Origin: Siphonodentalium dalli
Lineage: Eukaryota; Mollusca; Scaphopoda; Gadilida; Siphonodentaliidae
Length of the DNA: 64,000 bases
Direction: 5' to 3'
NCBI GenBank assembly: GCA_032622095.1
Contig: CP136063.1
Span: 265,351,426 to 265,415,425, forward strand
Position 1 is the stretch's first letter, and every line of letters begins with the position of its first letter. Below, piece after piece: positions 23,494 through 35,465 of this stretch. The notes below the pieces were generated by a model that saw only the letters and a program-made list of their open reading frames with translations, was not told the DNA's origin and ran no database searches. Position numbers and translations under genes: made by a program.

Positions 23494-23639
23494 TATATAA
23501 CAGAAGTGGATCTATTATTAGCGTAATTATTGTCGAAATTCAAATTAGTTAAAAAGCACAATAGCTAGGAAGACGTGGAAGTCAAACAATTGAACAGCTA
23601 GTTCGTGTGAAAGGCGATATGTACATGTCGCCGCATTTG

Positions 23640-24066
23640 GGGTACGTTCATACGCTGGCAAGTTGCACGGTATGTTTTTGCGGGCATTTTGTCGTAGAAA
23701 ACCACATGGTGCCAGAATATGAACGGAACCGAGCACATAACATGCATCTTTACCAAAGCGAAACACACGAGAGGTAAAATTTATGTAGTTCCACTTGTAA
23801 CGGTGCTATACTGGAATTTGCCTTCAATTTAATACCTGTCTGGTTGATTCTTGCGAGATAATTGCATGCTATTTACAGGCAAATTCCGGTAGCATCGCTA
23901 CAGGTGGAACTACAGAGATTGTACTTCGCACGTAGTTAGCTGTGGTACAGATGCACGTTATGTGCTTGTTAGTTGTTACCGTTCATATTATGGTACCATA
24001 TCGTTTTCTACGACAAAATGCATGCAAACCATACGTGCAAACTTGCTAGTGTATGAACGTATACCC
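23640..24066. mobile_element. Inverted-repeat element D, copy 1
   Basis: Ends GGGTACGTTCATACGCTGGC on the left and, on the right, the complement of GGGTATACGTTCATACACTA. The terminal homology extends inward through AAGTT, GTATG.TTT and a TTTTGTCGTAGAAAA motif, so most of the 427-bp element folds back on itself. A second copy lies at 57096-57465 and a decayed half near 28890-29060. No open frame belongs to it. Confidence 0.7.
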
Positions 24067-24141
24067 TTAAACTGGGTTGAGCGCGCCTGATTAAGTTGTC
24101 CTCCTATTATGATATGACGCTAGTGGCTCTTGCTGATTTAA

Positions 24142-24590
24142 CCCTTTACCCAACAGAACGGCCCTGTGCCAATGCATTCTCTTATATATGCGAGTCGACC
24201 ATAGGTCGCCTCGCATATATAAGAGAATGCATTGGCTTAACACATATTAAAAATGATAAAATTGTCAAAGAATGTAGAAAAATATTATAAAAATTGTTAA
24301 AAAATGTAAGAAAAAATTATAAAATTGTTAAAGAATGTAAGAAAAAATGGTAAAAAGTGTTAAATTTTTTTTTTTTAGGCCAATGCATTCTCTTATATAT
24401 GAGAGGCGACCTATGGTCGACTCGCATATATAAGATAATGCATTGGCACAGGGCATAACTGTAACCATCACAATGCGGTCAATGAACCGATTCCAATGAT
24501 ATCCATATTTGTATGGTGTTATTGAGACAGACCGAAGATATTTTAGGCTGTTGAAGCTTTATTTGGGCGTTTTTGGCCGCTTTGTTGGGC
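24142..24590. mobile_element. Miniature element, TTAA family, copy A2 (right end damaged)
   Basis: Begins at TTAA (24138-24141) with CCCTTTACCCAACAGAACGG and contains both hairpins (24171-24236 and about 24380-24446), in the opposite orientation to A1. The spacer is longer, with repeated TGTAAGAAAAAAT words. The right end fails: GGCCGCTTTGTTGGG runs into a second GGCCGCTTTGTTG instead of GGGTAAAGGG and TTAA, so the right terminus was lost by a small duplication or deletion. Confidence 0.75.
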
Positions 24591-25211
24591 CGCTTTGTTG
24601 CCATGTTGTGAATGGGGCAACGTGGCAAACTGATGCAAGTCTCAGTGAATCAATGCATACTCATTTTTGCAGGGAGCAGTTGCATGCATGTAGGTACACA
24701 CATGAATATATTCTAACAAAGTGTGTAAAGTATTGCAAACAATACTCTACCCACATTGCTCTTGCGATAATTTTGTAATATCAAACGGAACGATTATTGA
24801 TTACAGAAATATTTTAAGATTTACAGTACGATTTGACACCGAATTAGTCAGAAAATCCTGATGCAATTATCCGCCCACCAGGCATAAATAAAAGTGTATC
24901 CCAACCCATGTCTCATATATTTTTGCTATAAAATATGTTTAACTAAAAAAATAAGTAAATGAAAAAAACTTGTAATAACAATCATTCATATCACGAGAAT
25001 CCACACAATCTTCCTTAAATAATATGTCAAAAACGATTCCAAATGCGCATATTTGAGAACGGTTTTTATTATCTATGCCGTTGTTGGCCGACGGAAACAC
25101 GGGCGATCTTTATAAGAGGAGATCATTTTAATTTTTTTTTACGCTGACAATAATAAAAAAAGTGCTGAAATTTCATCCTTTTAAAGTAGATATCTGGTCA
25201 CCAAAACCTCC
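24591..25211. other. AT-rich non-coding stretch
   Basis: No feature that I can support apart from A-rich and T-rich runs. Confidence 0.35.
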
Positions 25212-26138
25212 CATGGGTCCGATCTAATTAAACCTTATATTAATGGGCTCATGGGTCCGATCTAATTAAACCTCATATTAATGGGGCATGGGTCCGATCT
25301 AATTAAACCTCATATTAATGGGCTCATGGGTCCGATCTAATTAAACCTCATATTAATGGGCTCATGGGTCCGCTCTAATTAAATCTCATATTAATGGGCT
25401 CATGGGTCCGATCTAATTAAACATCCTATTAATGGGCCATGGGTGCTATCTAATTAAACCTCATATTAATGGGCTCATGGGTCCGATCTAATTAATCCTC
25501 ATATTAATGGGCTCATGGGTCGGATCTAATTAACCTCATATTAATGGGCCCATGTGTCTTATCTAAATTAAACCACATATTAATGGGCTCATGGGTGCGA
25601 TCTAATATTAAACCTATATTAATGGGCTCATGGGTGCGATCTAATTAAACCTCATATTAATGGGCCATGAGTCCGATCTAATATTAAACCTATATTAATG
25701 GGCTCATGGGTGCGATCTAACTAAACCTCATATTAATGGGCCATGGGTCCGATCTAATATTAAACCTATATTGATGGGCTCATGTGTGCGATCTAATTAA
25801 ACCTCATATCAATGGGCCATGGGTCCGATCTAATTAAACCTCATATTAATGGGCCATGGGTCCGATCTAATATTAAACCTATATTAATGGGCCATGGGTC
25901 CGATCTAATTAAACCTCATATTAATGGGCTCATCGGTCCGATCTCATTAAACCTCATATTAATGGACCCATGGCTCCGATCTAATTAAACCTGATATTAA
26001 TGGGCTCATGGGTCCGATCTAATTAAACTTCATAGTAATGGGCTCATGGGTCCGATCTAATTAAACCTCATATTAATGGACCCATAGCTCCGATCTAACT
26101 AAACCTCCTATCAATGGACCCATGGGTCCGATCTAGTT
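25212..26138. repeat. 36-39-bp minisatellite, about 25 diverged copies
   Basis: Unit CATGGGTCCGATCTAATTAA plus ACCTCATATTAATGGGCT, with lengths varying by small indels (GGCTCATGGG or GGCCATGGG, AATTAA or AATATTAA). Divergence between units is higher than in the neighbouring 68- and 34-bp arrays, so this looks like an older array. A single-base or short-indel history is clear from the AATATTAAACCTATATTAATG subtype, which recurs every second to third unit in the middle. Confidence 0.9.
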
Positions 26139-26436
26139 ATGTTTTTGGTATCTAAAGCGTACGGATAGTGATTTTGTTATATTAAATCGGTCAAATATTT
26201 TCCAAAAAATTGTTTTCGTAGAAATATATCTTTTCAGCAAGTTTGACAGATTTGTCAAAGTCTGTGAAAATGGCGATTCAAGACAATAAAAGTTCTATCT
26301 CATCAACAGCATAATTAATATTTTGGCCCACCAACATCATAGCTACTGTAAATCGTAGCATTATAGCAGGACATTTAAGCAAGCGTCATGCATGAGTGTC
26401 TTTATTAGTGTTCCGTTTTTGGGTGTGTATAGCAAA

Positions 26437-26802
26437 TGCTCTGGTAAGACAAACTGATGCTGTTGAGAAAATGTACCGTTACTGTTTTTTCTGAAGTTGT
26501 CAGTTTCGTGGTATTATTCCAATCTGAACGTATCGATAAAAAGCCAGTTCAAACATTCAAGAACCGATACACTCTAAAATATTTCAACAATGTGTTGTCG
26601 GCTTGCAAAACAAACGACATGAATTGCCATCATTGTGGTCAGTTTGCAACAACCAACTCGTTCAGATTATCCAAACACCACCAAATTGACGATTTTATAG
26701 ATTCCGTAGTTTTCTTAACAGCATCAGTTTGCCCTACCGGCATCATACCAGTTCATCAGGATCCACCAACATCATAGCACATTATCCGGAACACTTGGCA
26801 AG
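26437..26802. mobile_element. Inverted-repeat element E, decayed copy 3
   Basis: Shares GGTA(A/G)GACAAACTGATGC, GTACCGTTA and, at the right, TAACAGCATCAGTTTGCCCTA followed by CATCATA.CA.TTCA.CAGGA with the copies at 18251 and 53890. The left terminus is missing or rearranged. A second run of CAACATCATAGC just upstream (about 26330) may be another scrap of it. The open frame of 106 codons here is not a gene. Confidence 0.5.
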
Positions 26803-27388
26803 GAGTGGTAATTCTGTTGTGTCAATTAATTTGAGTAATCTTTAAATACACAGGCCGTATATAAGGAATGTGCACAATTATCAAATTCATAACATTCCGT
26901 TGAAGGGCGTGGATCCAGGTGAAGAGAGATCAAAATGGTTCTGATAGGTTTTGGGATTTTTGTTGTTAAGAATATCACAGCAACCTCATCGGGATTCCCT
27001 CTAGGGTCGCCATGTACTGATGATGGAATTATGGCGCCTTGATGCTCGTTTCATTTTTGCTAATAACAGCTAAACATTGTGGTCATTCACGTAGCTTAGC
27101 TACATGTAGAGATGGGTAATCATGGTTGTAACTGCATAGTACCTACACGGGGAAGAAACCTCACACATGATCAACGTTTTGTAATATAAAGCGAGTCGGA
27201 TGGAGGGTTTGTGAGATTCGGGGCTGAGCAGCATACTTGAATGTATGACTATAAAGTTTTCGCCATACATCACTGACCGGCCCCACGGGAGCAGCTTTGT
27301 CGCTAGAAATCGAAACGTGTTGCATGTTGTCATGCACGTCCACATGCATTAGCATAACACGTAATCTTCATGTAATTTATTTATTCAT

Positions 27389-27421
<33 letters not shown>

Positions 27422-28309
27422 GTGAAACTTCCCGTTGAGGTGTTTTGTAATAATCACATTGTGTCTTGTATCTTGATTGTCTTACATGTAAGCTATACAC
27501 TGTTTGAGTTGTGGTACAACATAGCTTAAACGCCCATATCCTGACACATGCCGTCAGTGAACAATCGCTTCATTTTTTGAATCAAGTGCGATTTTCCAGA
27601 TTGTCTTTCAACCCACGAACTTGCTCTCCACTTCGTGACTTCTGACTTCCGGTCTGGTTGAAATGTTGCAAAGATGACATGGATAATAAGCCGATGACAC
27701 ACGCGCTTTGTCTGCCAAATTAAGATATATATTCCCGATTAAATACAGTATCACGGCAAGTCTCATAATATAATAACCTGTTTTGACGCCCCACATTGTT
27801 ACTATTCTTAACAGAGTAAACACTCTACGTCACGGATGAGAGAAGTCGTGGGTGTTGTGGCGATGCGGTACATCTATCCGGCTGGCGTGGCATGCTTGTG
27901 TGGCTTAATATGTGCAACAATATAGTTAATTATAGTGTAGTGGAGCGGTATATGTTTTAAATCCAGGATGAAGGAGATGCGGCTTCAAGAAAGCTAGCCC
28001 AAATTTCCAATTTTAAAAGTCACAGAACTCTGGTGTTTATCATCCGATTCAAGAAATTAGAGATTGTATATTCTGAGTTTGATGATCGTCGTAGCATCAA
28101 ACAAAAATAAATTGGCACCTTTTGACACCACTCCCCTGACGACGTCCCTGAACTTACATCGATCACACTTGCCCCATATGGTCTCTGTAGTGACAGAGTG
28201 ACTGTGGAGTACAATCTGCCCGGGTTCTGAACGCCCATTAAACTGTCAGTGGACGACAAACTCGCAAACGGATCTCTATCAAGAAGACAATATAATAAAT
28301 TAACCCTTT
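26803..28309. other. Non-coding stretch
   Basis: Contains a (CAT)n microsatellite at about 27388-27421. Minus-strand open frames at 27100-27345, 27608-27823 and 28020-28259 have no family motif, and I could not pair them by splice sites. Confidence 0.35.
27388..27421. repeat. (CAT)n microsatellite
   Basis: Eleven or so uninterrupted ATC/CAT trinucleotides. Confidence 0.9.
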
Positions 28310-28480
28310 ATTTACTAAATCGATTCCCCCATTCAGTTATACATGTATATATATTGAAATAGTCTATTAATCAGCTGAATTGGGTGTTGAGGAAATGTAG
28401 AAAGACGGCAAAGGGACGAAAAGATCATAAAGGTGCACTGTGAAGCAATGTCGTATTCCAACAGCACATTGCGCTGAAAT
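28302..28480 (+). repeat. TTAACCCTTT-headed repeat, partial copy
   Basis: Begins TTAACCCTTTATTTACTAAA and continues with CCCATTCAGTTATA, ATTGAAATAGTCTA and a GACG.CAAAGG stretch. The same order is seen at 31210-31390 and, in reverse orientation, at 33461-33637. The other end is not visible, so this is probably a truncated copy. Confidence 0.5.
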
Positions 28481-28889
28481 TGTTTTGAAAGACGCTACGT
28501 AATATATATTTACATCAAATACTTGTAATTTTAAATCACGGTGAAATCAAATCTGGTAGAGACTCCCGCTTTTGGGAAACGGTGACCAATCAAATCCAGA
28601 CATGCAGCGAGTTTTCCTGTGTATATGATCACGTAAGTCAAACAATGGATATAACTATTAATAATATACTCCGCCGATATTTACCTATTCTATTACTTGT
28701 GGCAAGCTATGATTGTGTTCATGGAACGCAAAATGCATTTCGACTGTGTTCCGACGTGTGCATGCCATCCAGTAATTAATTATGTATCTTCTGTATCTTC
28801 GTGTAAATGAGACTCATCGACTATCGAAAAATGCTTTTAAAATGCATTTGTATACCACAGCTAAATACATGATAAGTAAAAAATATTTG

Positions 28890-29060
28890 TAGTTCCAGGC
28901 GATGTGTCAGTAGTACCGTTATACATGTGAACGTCCGAAATAAATTATCCATTGTATATGCATGTTTTCGTTCATAGTATGCCACCATAGGGCTGTCTAT
29001 GGGAAAATGCTTGCAAAAATGTCATGCAAACGTGTCAGTGTGTTAACGTGCCTTCAGATA
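28890..29060. repeat. Decayed fragment of inverted-repeat element D
   Basis: Resembles the right half of the elements at 23640 and 57096: GTTCATAGTATG.CACCAT, AAAATGC.TGCA and CATGCAAACGTGTCAGTGTGTTAACGTGCC. The left half is not recognisable. Confidence 0.4.
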
Positions 29061-29372
29061 GGGCAAGTTTCCCATTACCTAGCGCACCTATAAGCTAACG
29101 CTATGTGACCACCTCACTACTGTACTACAGAATATTGCCTCTCATTATCGTCATCGAATGCATAAACGGTGAGTGATGTATGCACGCAATAATCCGCTAG
29201 GGAAACAACTGTCATATAATAAAAGCATCCATGATATATCTACGGAATTCTGCATATAAGCTGGAATAAATCAATTATTGCAATTCCGTGTTTGACACCC
29301 ATATGATTTTTTTTAGATAAGAGCATGCACGAATCTCTACTCTGGGGATGCGCGTATAGATCATATTCCACT

Positions 29373-30485
29373 CAGGGACGTGGCTATAGGCTTTCCGTTC
29401 GCGGGGTGTCCACCTTGGGAAATTCCAACTGCACCACCCTCCCCCCTTGAATCAGAATCAGACTAAACACAAGTTTTGCATTATTCCATTTGCCCCCCCC
29501 CCCCCCCCCTTGCACATCAGTGCTCAGGCCTAATATCCTATATTATATTAATAAACCATGGTTCTATATTCCTGGTATGAGAACAATCAGATATTTTAAC
29601 CTGAAAAATTGCATATACGGGCAAGAGACGAGGACACACCGGCTGACCATGGTTGTTTGGCCCGGTGTGAGAAAATTTTGAAAACTATACAAGAAATCGC
29701 AAATCCTAGCATCTAGATTTGCCTCAACTGAAGCTTTCCTAGTGTTGGAAATTTCAAACCTCATGCTCCTCTCAGGTTGGGAAATTCTCCAAATGGTGAC
29801 CATTTCAGTCCACAACTTTGACCAAATGTAGTAAAAATGTTGATTATTTTCTTAAACTAATTAGCAGTTTTGTATTGGCCACGGGGGAGGGACAATGACA
29901 CGCCATGCCGACCATGGTTCGGACCGGTTTGGGAAAAATTTGAAATCTGAACAAGAAAATCGCAAAATCCTAGTATCTACACTAGCCTCAAGCCTTCCTA
30001 GAGTTGGAAATTTGAAACCTGACGCACCCATTAAGGTTGGAAATTTTCCAACTGATGACAATTCCAATGACAATGTTAACCAAATGTATGACAATATTGT
30101 TTTCTTAAATTAACTAGTAGTTTTTGACTGGCCACGGGGGAGGGACCAGGACACAAGCTTTCCAAGTGTTGGAAATTTCCAACCTGTCACCCCCCATAAG
30201 GTTGGAAAATTTCCAATTGATGACCATTTCAGTCCAAAATTTTAACCAAAAATAGGAAAATATGCAAATATTGGTCCAAAAACAATAAATCCCCCCCCCC
30301 CCCCAATAAATTGTTTGAAAATCAAACTACAAGAACATTTTCAACCTATTGTTGGTGTAAAATTTCCAACTATTATGTTTTAGCAGGTATGAAATTTCCA
30401 ACTGTTGAAAAATTTTGACTGTTGACAAAAGTTGGGGGGGGGGGGGTGAGACACCCCCATACCCCCTTCTGTCGCCACGTCTCTG
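29373..30485. mobile_element. Non-autonomous hAT-type transposon, 1.1 kb
   Basis: Flanked by a perfect 8-bp direct repeat, ATTCCACT (29365-29372 and 30486-30493). Its ends are CAGGGACGTGGC and GCCACGTCTCTG, a near-perfect 12-bp terminal inverted repeat. An 8-bp target duplication with a CAG/CTG terminus is characteristic of the hAT superfamily. The interior has no transposase. It consists of about three diverged units of 230-260 bp, each with ACCATGG, a GAAAATTT..GAA stretch, GTTGGAAATTTC.AACCT and ATGACCATTTCAGTCCA-like words, plus long C and G homopolymers (about 29491, 30291 and 30434). Relatives are at 975, 1920-2560 and inside the element at 40199. Confidence 0.85.
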
Positions 30486-30611
30486 ATTCCACTAATTCAA
30501 ACATTGGAACGTTTGGATCTTCTGACCCGTTCTGATCTCAAGCTGGGACATTCACGTGCATTGGAATAAATTAATACTTAACTAAGAATTATATAGAGGA
30601 CCAACAACGAG

Positions 30612-30733
30612 TCCCCCAGTTTATAGCGGAATTTACAAAACAAGTCCAGTAAATTAGGTCTGGACCGAGCCTTTGGCGAGGTCCAGACCTAATTTACGGG
30701 ACGAGTTTTGTAAATACCGCTGTAAACTGGGGA
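30612..30733. repeat. Small foldback element, 122 bp
   Basis: TCCCCCAGTTTATAGCGG on the left pairs with CCGCTGTAAACTGGGGA on the right. Pairing continues through TTTACAAAAC..GTCC.GTAAATTAGGTCTGGACC to a tip at about 30670, so almost the whole segment is one hairpin. Confidence 0.75.
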
Positions 30734-31209
30734 TGAGTTGTAGATTATATTTATTACATGATCCAAAACCTCGGCAAAACTTCTTAAATCAACAAATGCG
30801 ACGCGAAACTAACATCGTATTCTATAAGGCATGTGATGACGTTTCACGTAACTATGCGTTGTTTGCCCGCATAAAGAAATAGTCCCAGATAAATGAAGAC
30901 TCTTTTGCGTATTTAATGACATAACTTTTCAAAATCTTCATTCATTATAGTTTGTTGGAAAAATATTAGAAGCCGTAGTATTTTGAGACGTAGCGTACGA
31001 TATGTAAACAGACGACAAACCGGAAGTCAGAGGTCACCTGGCACTATTTTCTTTTATTAAATGAACGTTTAATATCACAATTTATAGAATGGGTTTATGG
31101 AATAGAATAAGGGTAGGATCATGTAATAAATTATTTTTCTCGTATTCTCGTGTAAAATTTATATAAATATCAGACAAATAAACAAAAGGCGTGGATTTAA
31201 TTGTGTCGA

Positions 31210-31395
31210 ATCTTATCCCTTTCTTTTCTGAATGGATTCTCCCATTCAGTTATAAACGGCATACATTGGAATGGTCTAGTATTCATCAGGAGGGGTTTTT
31301 AGGAATTATAAGCAGACGAAAAATTATTCAAGTGCAGAAGTTTCATTGGTGGGAAATGTTCAGATAAAAAGTTCAACAAACTTGATGAACTTATT
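31210..31395 (+). repeat. TTAACCCTTT-headed repeat, second copy
   Basis: Matches 28302-28480 and the complement of 33465-33633: ATCCCTTTCTTTT, GGATTCTCCCATTCAGTTATA, CATTGGAATGGTCTA, GAGGGGTTTTTAGGAA, AAGTGCAGAAG and ATTATCTGAACAT. The head reads TTATCCC rather than TTAACCC, so the terminus is mutated. Confidence 0.5.
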
Positions 31396-31564
31396 ATCTG
31401 AACATGTCCTTAGGTTTCGTCGATGAGTATTTCGTATAAAAAGTGTTAATAGAAACAGTAGTGTATTGAGAGTAATCACTTGATTGAACTGGTGACGTGA
31501 TATAATTCACGAGAGGCAGGGACGCTGTACACACACGGGAGCGCAATGCCCGCGAGTGTTTTAA

Positions 31565-31956
31565 CCCTTTACCCAACAGAAGGGCCCTGTGCCAATGCAT
31601 TCTCTTATATATGCGAGTCGACCATAGGTCGCCTCGCATATATAAGAGAATGCATTGGCTTAACACATTAAAAATTATAAAATTGTTAAAGAAAGTAAGA
31701 AAAAATGGTAAAAAGTGTTAAAAAAAGAATTTTTGTAGGCCAATGCATTCTCTTATATATGCGAGGCGACCTATGGTCGACTCGCATATATAAGAGAATG
31801 CATTGGCACAGGGCATAACTGTAACTATCACAATGTGGTCAAGGAGCCGGTTCCAATGATATCCATATTTGTATGGTTCTATTGAGACAGACCGAAGATA
31901 TTTTAGGCTGTTGAATCTTTATTTGGCCGGTTTTGGCCGGTTTGTTGGGTAAAGGG
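31565..31956. mobile_element. Miniature element, TTAA family, copy A3
   Basis: Intact: TTAA on both sides (31561-31564 and 31957-31960), ends CCCTTTACCCAACA and TGTTGGGTAAAGGG. The two inverted hairpins are at about 31594-31660 and 31741-31806. Orientation as A2. The flanking DNA is itself an inverted repeat (AATCACTTGATTGAAC at about 31475 and its complement at about 31963), so the element sits inside an older palindrome. Confidence 0.85.
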
Positions 31957-31984
31957 TTAATAGTTCAATCAAGTGATTATTCTG

Positions 31985-32390
31985 TTTATTATATTCCACT
32001 ATGCACATGGATCTGCTTTACCAGAAACCCGAATAATACCGCGCCAATTATAGACATGACGCATACATTTCTTTAGCGCATATGAATGTAATAAATGGCT
32101 GCAAATACCAACAGTTGGTGTAACAACTGTTACATCTATAACTGATAATTTATCAAAAATATGATCACAGGAATCCATATATCACTACCCAACTTTAATT
32201 AAAAAGCTCAAATAATTTGTTTTAAGAAGGGGTTAAACTATTTTGGGTGGGTCGGGGTAGTTTAAATTTTATAGTTCTGTCCCTAGTCACAGCAACGCCA
32301 TCTCAATATGATATTCCATGGTTTTGTGATTTCGGAGAATATCTTTTGGAGTTGAGGTCAACTAATTGGTAGCCAATGTGTTAAATAGAT
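31985..32390. other. Non-coding stretch
   Basis: Nothing recognisable apart from short AT-rich runs. Confidence 0.35.
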
Positions 32391-32549
32391 AGAACCGCAT
32401 GAGTGTCTGGATTTTGACGAAATTATCGTACGATATTTGTTGGAGGAGCGATACCTCGAGTGCGGAACGCAGTCCCACACGAGAGGTATCGCGTTCCGCC
32501 AACAAATCGAGTGCGATAATTCGTCAAGTCCAGACACTCATGCGGTTCT
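32391..32549. repeat. Foldback element, 159 bp, AGAACCGCATGAGTG ends
   Basis: Left arm AGAACCGCATGAGTGTCTGG pairs with the right arm CCAGACACTCATGCGGTTCT. Inner arms also pair (GACGAATTATCG, GATTTGTTGG, CGATACCTC). TA lies just outside both ends, which is compatible with a TA-targeting miniature element. Confidence 0.75.
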
Positions 32550-33460
32550 ATTTTTATTACATATCTACGTATCATAGTAAGTTGACTCACAATCGTACAT
32601 CTCCGGTACAGAAAATGTGAATTTAATTGAGTTTTAACGGCATTTTAGGGTTAACGCAACAACCAGCCAGGGAGCCCGTCTATCCGCGAGTGACCTTGAC
32701 CCATCTTTAATGATGCGTTTGAAATTAAATTCTGTGCCTCGACAAACATATTCTTAAAATGAAACTACTTGAATGAATCATCTCATCGATTGATCGCTTA
32801 TTGTTTCTTTATTGTCGTGATTGAAAAAGTAAAAATAGTAACAGCGAGAACCAGTCTAACAACACCGAATGAAATAGTTCCGTCGACAGATTGCACTAGT
32901 GCGATTCTGAGAATTATCACACGCCTGGAAACTCGTGCGATCATGCGATTTACGTTGATAGATATGTAATAAATACCTATCTCTGCCACTTTTAACTAGC
33001 CATATATTCAAATAAATCCATGTAATAGATTATATGGTTACAGATACCATCTCACTTATTTCGAAAAAAGACATTTTAATTTGTTGACAAGTCAGACTGC
33101 TTAGAATAACACATGTAATTCCATATCATATTCAAATTTAGAAAGACACAAAGATATTTCTGATGAGTCTCTCGGCTCGAGTGAAATATTACTGCTTCAT
33201 TCCCAACAAGTTCGTGAAACGATTCTCGAGTATGACGCGTTCTGTTTTCAACAATGCCATGTAAATTTGAGTTTTATTTTGTTTTGTGCTTGAACGGTTA
33301 TTGTGCCATACAAAATTGTTAGAACATTAAAGATTTGAACAGGAATTGGGGTTACCCACCAACTTCGACACATGCATAATAGCACGGATGATAAGGGTAA
33401 TGAGATGGCAGTGATGTTAATTAGAATGCAGAGCATCGTATAGAAGTTTGAAATCTGACA
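32550..33460. other. Non-coding stretch
   Basis: Contains a hydrophobic minus-strand open frame (32798-32989) that follows a plausible TTTCCAG acceptor. Its reading phase does not match the claudin exons upstream, so it is not annotated as an exon. Confidence 0.3.
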
Positions 33461-33464
33461 TTAA

Positions 33465-33633
33465 CCCTTTCTTTAGTAGTTATCAACAACTTATTATCTT
33501 AACATTCCCTCCTTCTGCACTTGTATTATCTGTCGTCTCTTCATTGTTCGTGAACCCCCCTCCAAATGAATAAAACACTATTCCAATGTATACTATTATA
33601 ACAGATGGGAGAATCCATTCAGCATATCAGGGG
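33465..33633 (-). mobile_element. TTAA-flanked element with CCCTTTC terminus
   Basis: Flanked by TTAA at 33461-33464 and 33634-33637. It begins CCCTTTCTTTAG and ends ATCAGGGG. On the complement it matches 31210-31395 and 28302-28480. The TTAA duplication and CCC terminus again point to a piggyBac-type origin. The inverted terminal match is only about 4-5 bp, so classification is tentative. Confidence 0.5.
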
Positions 33634-33637
33634 TTAA

Positions 33638-35400
33638 TTACAACAACATGACCTCCTGTTTCATGATGGCTGTGTACCACGTTCCGAGTACAGGTGCATC
33701 TATACGACAGTTAATATTCAGAGCTCGTGAGATGTATACGGAATAACAAGTCTCTGTCTTTTCACTGTGGTTCCATGTCCAATTCACACTTGTTATATTC
33801 CCATTTGGTGTGTCTTTATTGCATCAGCCTATATTTTATATTAGACGTCCTGATTATCCCCTAATAGCTTAATGGTCCATACGGAGGGAGACATTACATT
33901 GTATAATGGTAAAAGCTTTTATTAGTAAATACAATATAAAGAGTATGGAAAACGCAATAGATAATATATAATTCAAATGGGGTCCTATTATTTCGCTCAT
34001 GTCGCAAACAGCGAGTATGCTATGTTGGCATTCTAAACTGTTTAGAGATTAACATCATTTTGCAACCGGGATGATAGTGTGTTGTGCACTGTGAAAAACT
34101 CGCGAGGTTGGCATGATGTATTCCTATTGGTTGTCAATATTTAATCGATCGACGTCTCTCAGTTCAAATACAATATGCACATATGTTGATACGTAAGCAC
34201 AGTACTTTTAGAAAGAATATTTGCAAGCAAACAGTTGCTAAAATTTCTATTCGGTATATGGTTCGTACCTGTTTGAAACGAATAAAAGATACTTCTAATT
34301 GTAAGACTGATTCGAGTGTATTTAGGTTTTATATAACATAAGTCACAATATCAATTCTCACTGACTATATTGAATTGGATTGGATCTAATTTAGTAAATC
34401 ATGTGACGTTATGTTTTTATTTTATCTAATAAAGAAACTACTCGATTGTTTTTTGAAACCCACACATGCGCAAAATCGAACATAAATAACTGCAACAACA
34501 CATTGAATCTATGTATGCAGCTATCCCCTAGTGAATTTTAAGTGGCGGAATCTTCTTCCACATAAATATTAGAGCACATTTATCGCGACGTCGTGCCCTG
34601 AAGCGTAAGCGAGAAGATCGACGCAGTTGAGCAAATCTGATGTTCATGCAACAAACATAGTCAACGGTCACGTGATTGAAGGCCGATCTGATAAGGACAC
34701 ATATCACGTGATTGAAGGCAGATCTGATAAGGACACATATGGCAACTAAATATAACCTGAGAGGCTGGAGTTGAGAAAACTCATGAGCTGCATAGTGTTG
34801 TCTGTGTAGTAGACCACTGTCTTGTCGGGCCACAGAAGTTTGGGATATAGATTGGGTTGATGCTGTTTTGATATGATCATACTTTGAAAAGGCTGCCCTC
34901 TATGCTCATAATTATACACACATTGATAGCTTCCATTTGACCTTATCCGAAGATAATTCCCGCCCACGATTCTGGGTGTAAAGTCCGTTTTAGAAACTTG
35001 ACGGACTAGGTCCAAAACAGCACAATCACAACCGATATCCCAAGTTGTTGTAAACCGAGAAGACTTGGTATATATGTGTAGTTGAGCAAGTATGTCATAA
35101 TAACACATTTAAGCAGATTTAAATTAAGTGATCACATTAGACCAGCTCCACATATGCATCATACAGCGAAAGCAACACCTATCCGTTGGTTTCGTACAGA
35201 CAGCTTCACGGGAAATAATCCCTGTATCTTCCTTTTCACATATGCTGCAATATGAGATACATGACAGATTGTCTTCCTTTCGTCATTATTATGATATCAC
35301 TTCCATGTGTTTAGCTTTAACAACAACTTGCGATAACACATCCACGTAAATAGAATATAAATCCATTAACTTTGTCTGTCTTTACCCCATGTTTGTTCTT
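33638..35400. other. Region 3' of the claudin-like gene
   Basis: Contains a 36-bp direct duplication (TCACGTGATTGAAGG units at about 34669-34740). A minus-strand open frame of 120 codons (34746-35108) lies 360 bp past the claudin stop. I do not recognise that frame. It could be part of a long 3' untranslated region, an unrelated gene, or chance. Confidence 0.35.
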
Positions 35401-35402
35401 CT

Positions 35403-35408
35403 TTTATT
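35403..35408 (-). promoter_or_regulatory. Candidate poly(A) signal of the claudin-like gene
   Basis: AATAAA on the minus strand about 58 nt past the stop codon, within GAAATAAAAG. The position suits a short 3' untranslated region. More distal signals are possible. Confidence 0.45.
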
Positions 35409-35465
35409 TCTTGCACACAGTCAATCCGCGCTAAGCAACCATCGACGAGAAGGGAAACAATCCCT

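Noticed and set aside
32798-32989. Hydrophobic minus-strand frame after a TTTCCAG acceptor, considered as an alternative last exon of the claudin-like gene
   Set aside because: The acceptor phase does not match the phase-1 donor of exon 2, an arginine falls in the would-be helix, and no loop resembles the family.
33160-33200. CTGATGAG...GAAA words resembling a hammerhead ribozyme
   Set aside because: The expected CGAAA reads TGAAA, stem II cannot form without several mismatches, and stems I and III are not visible.
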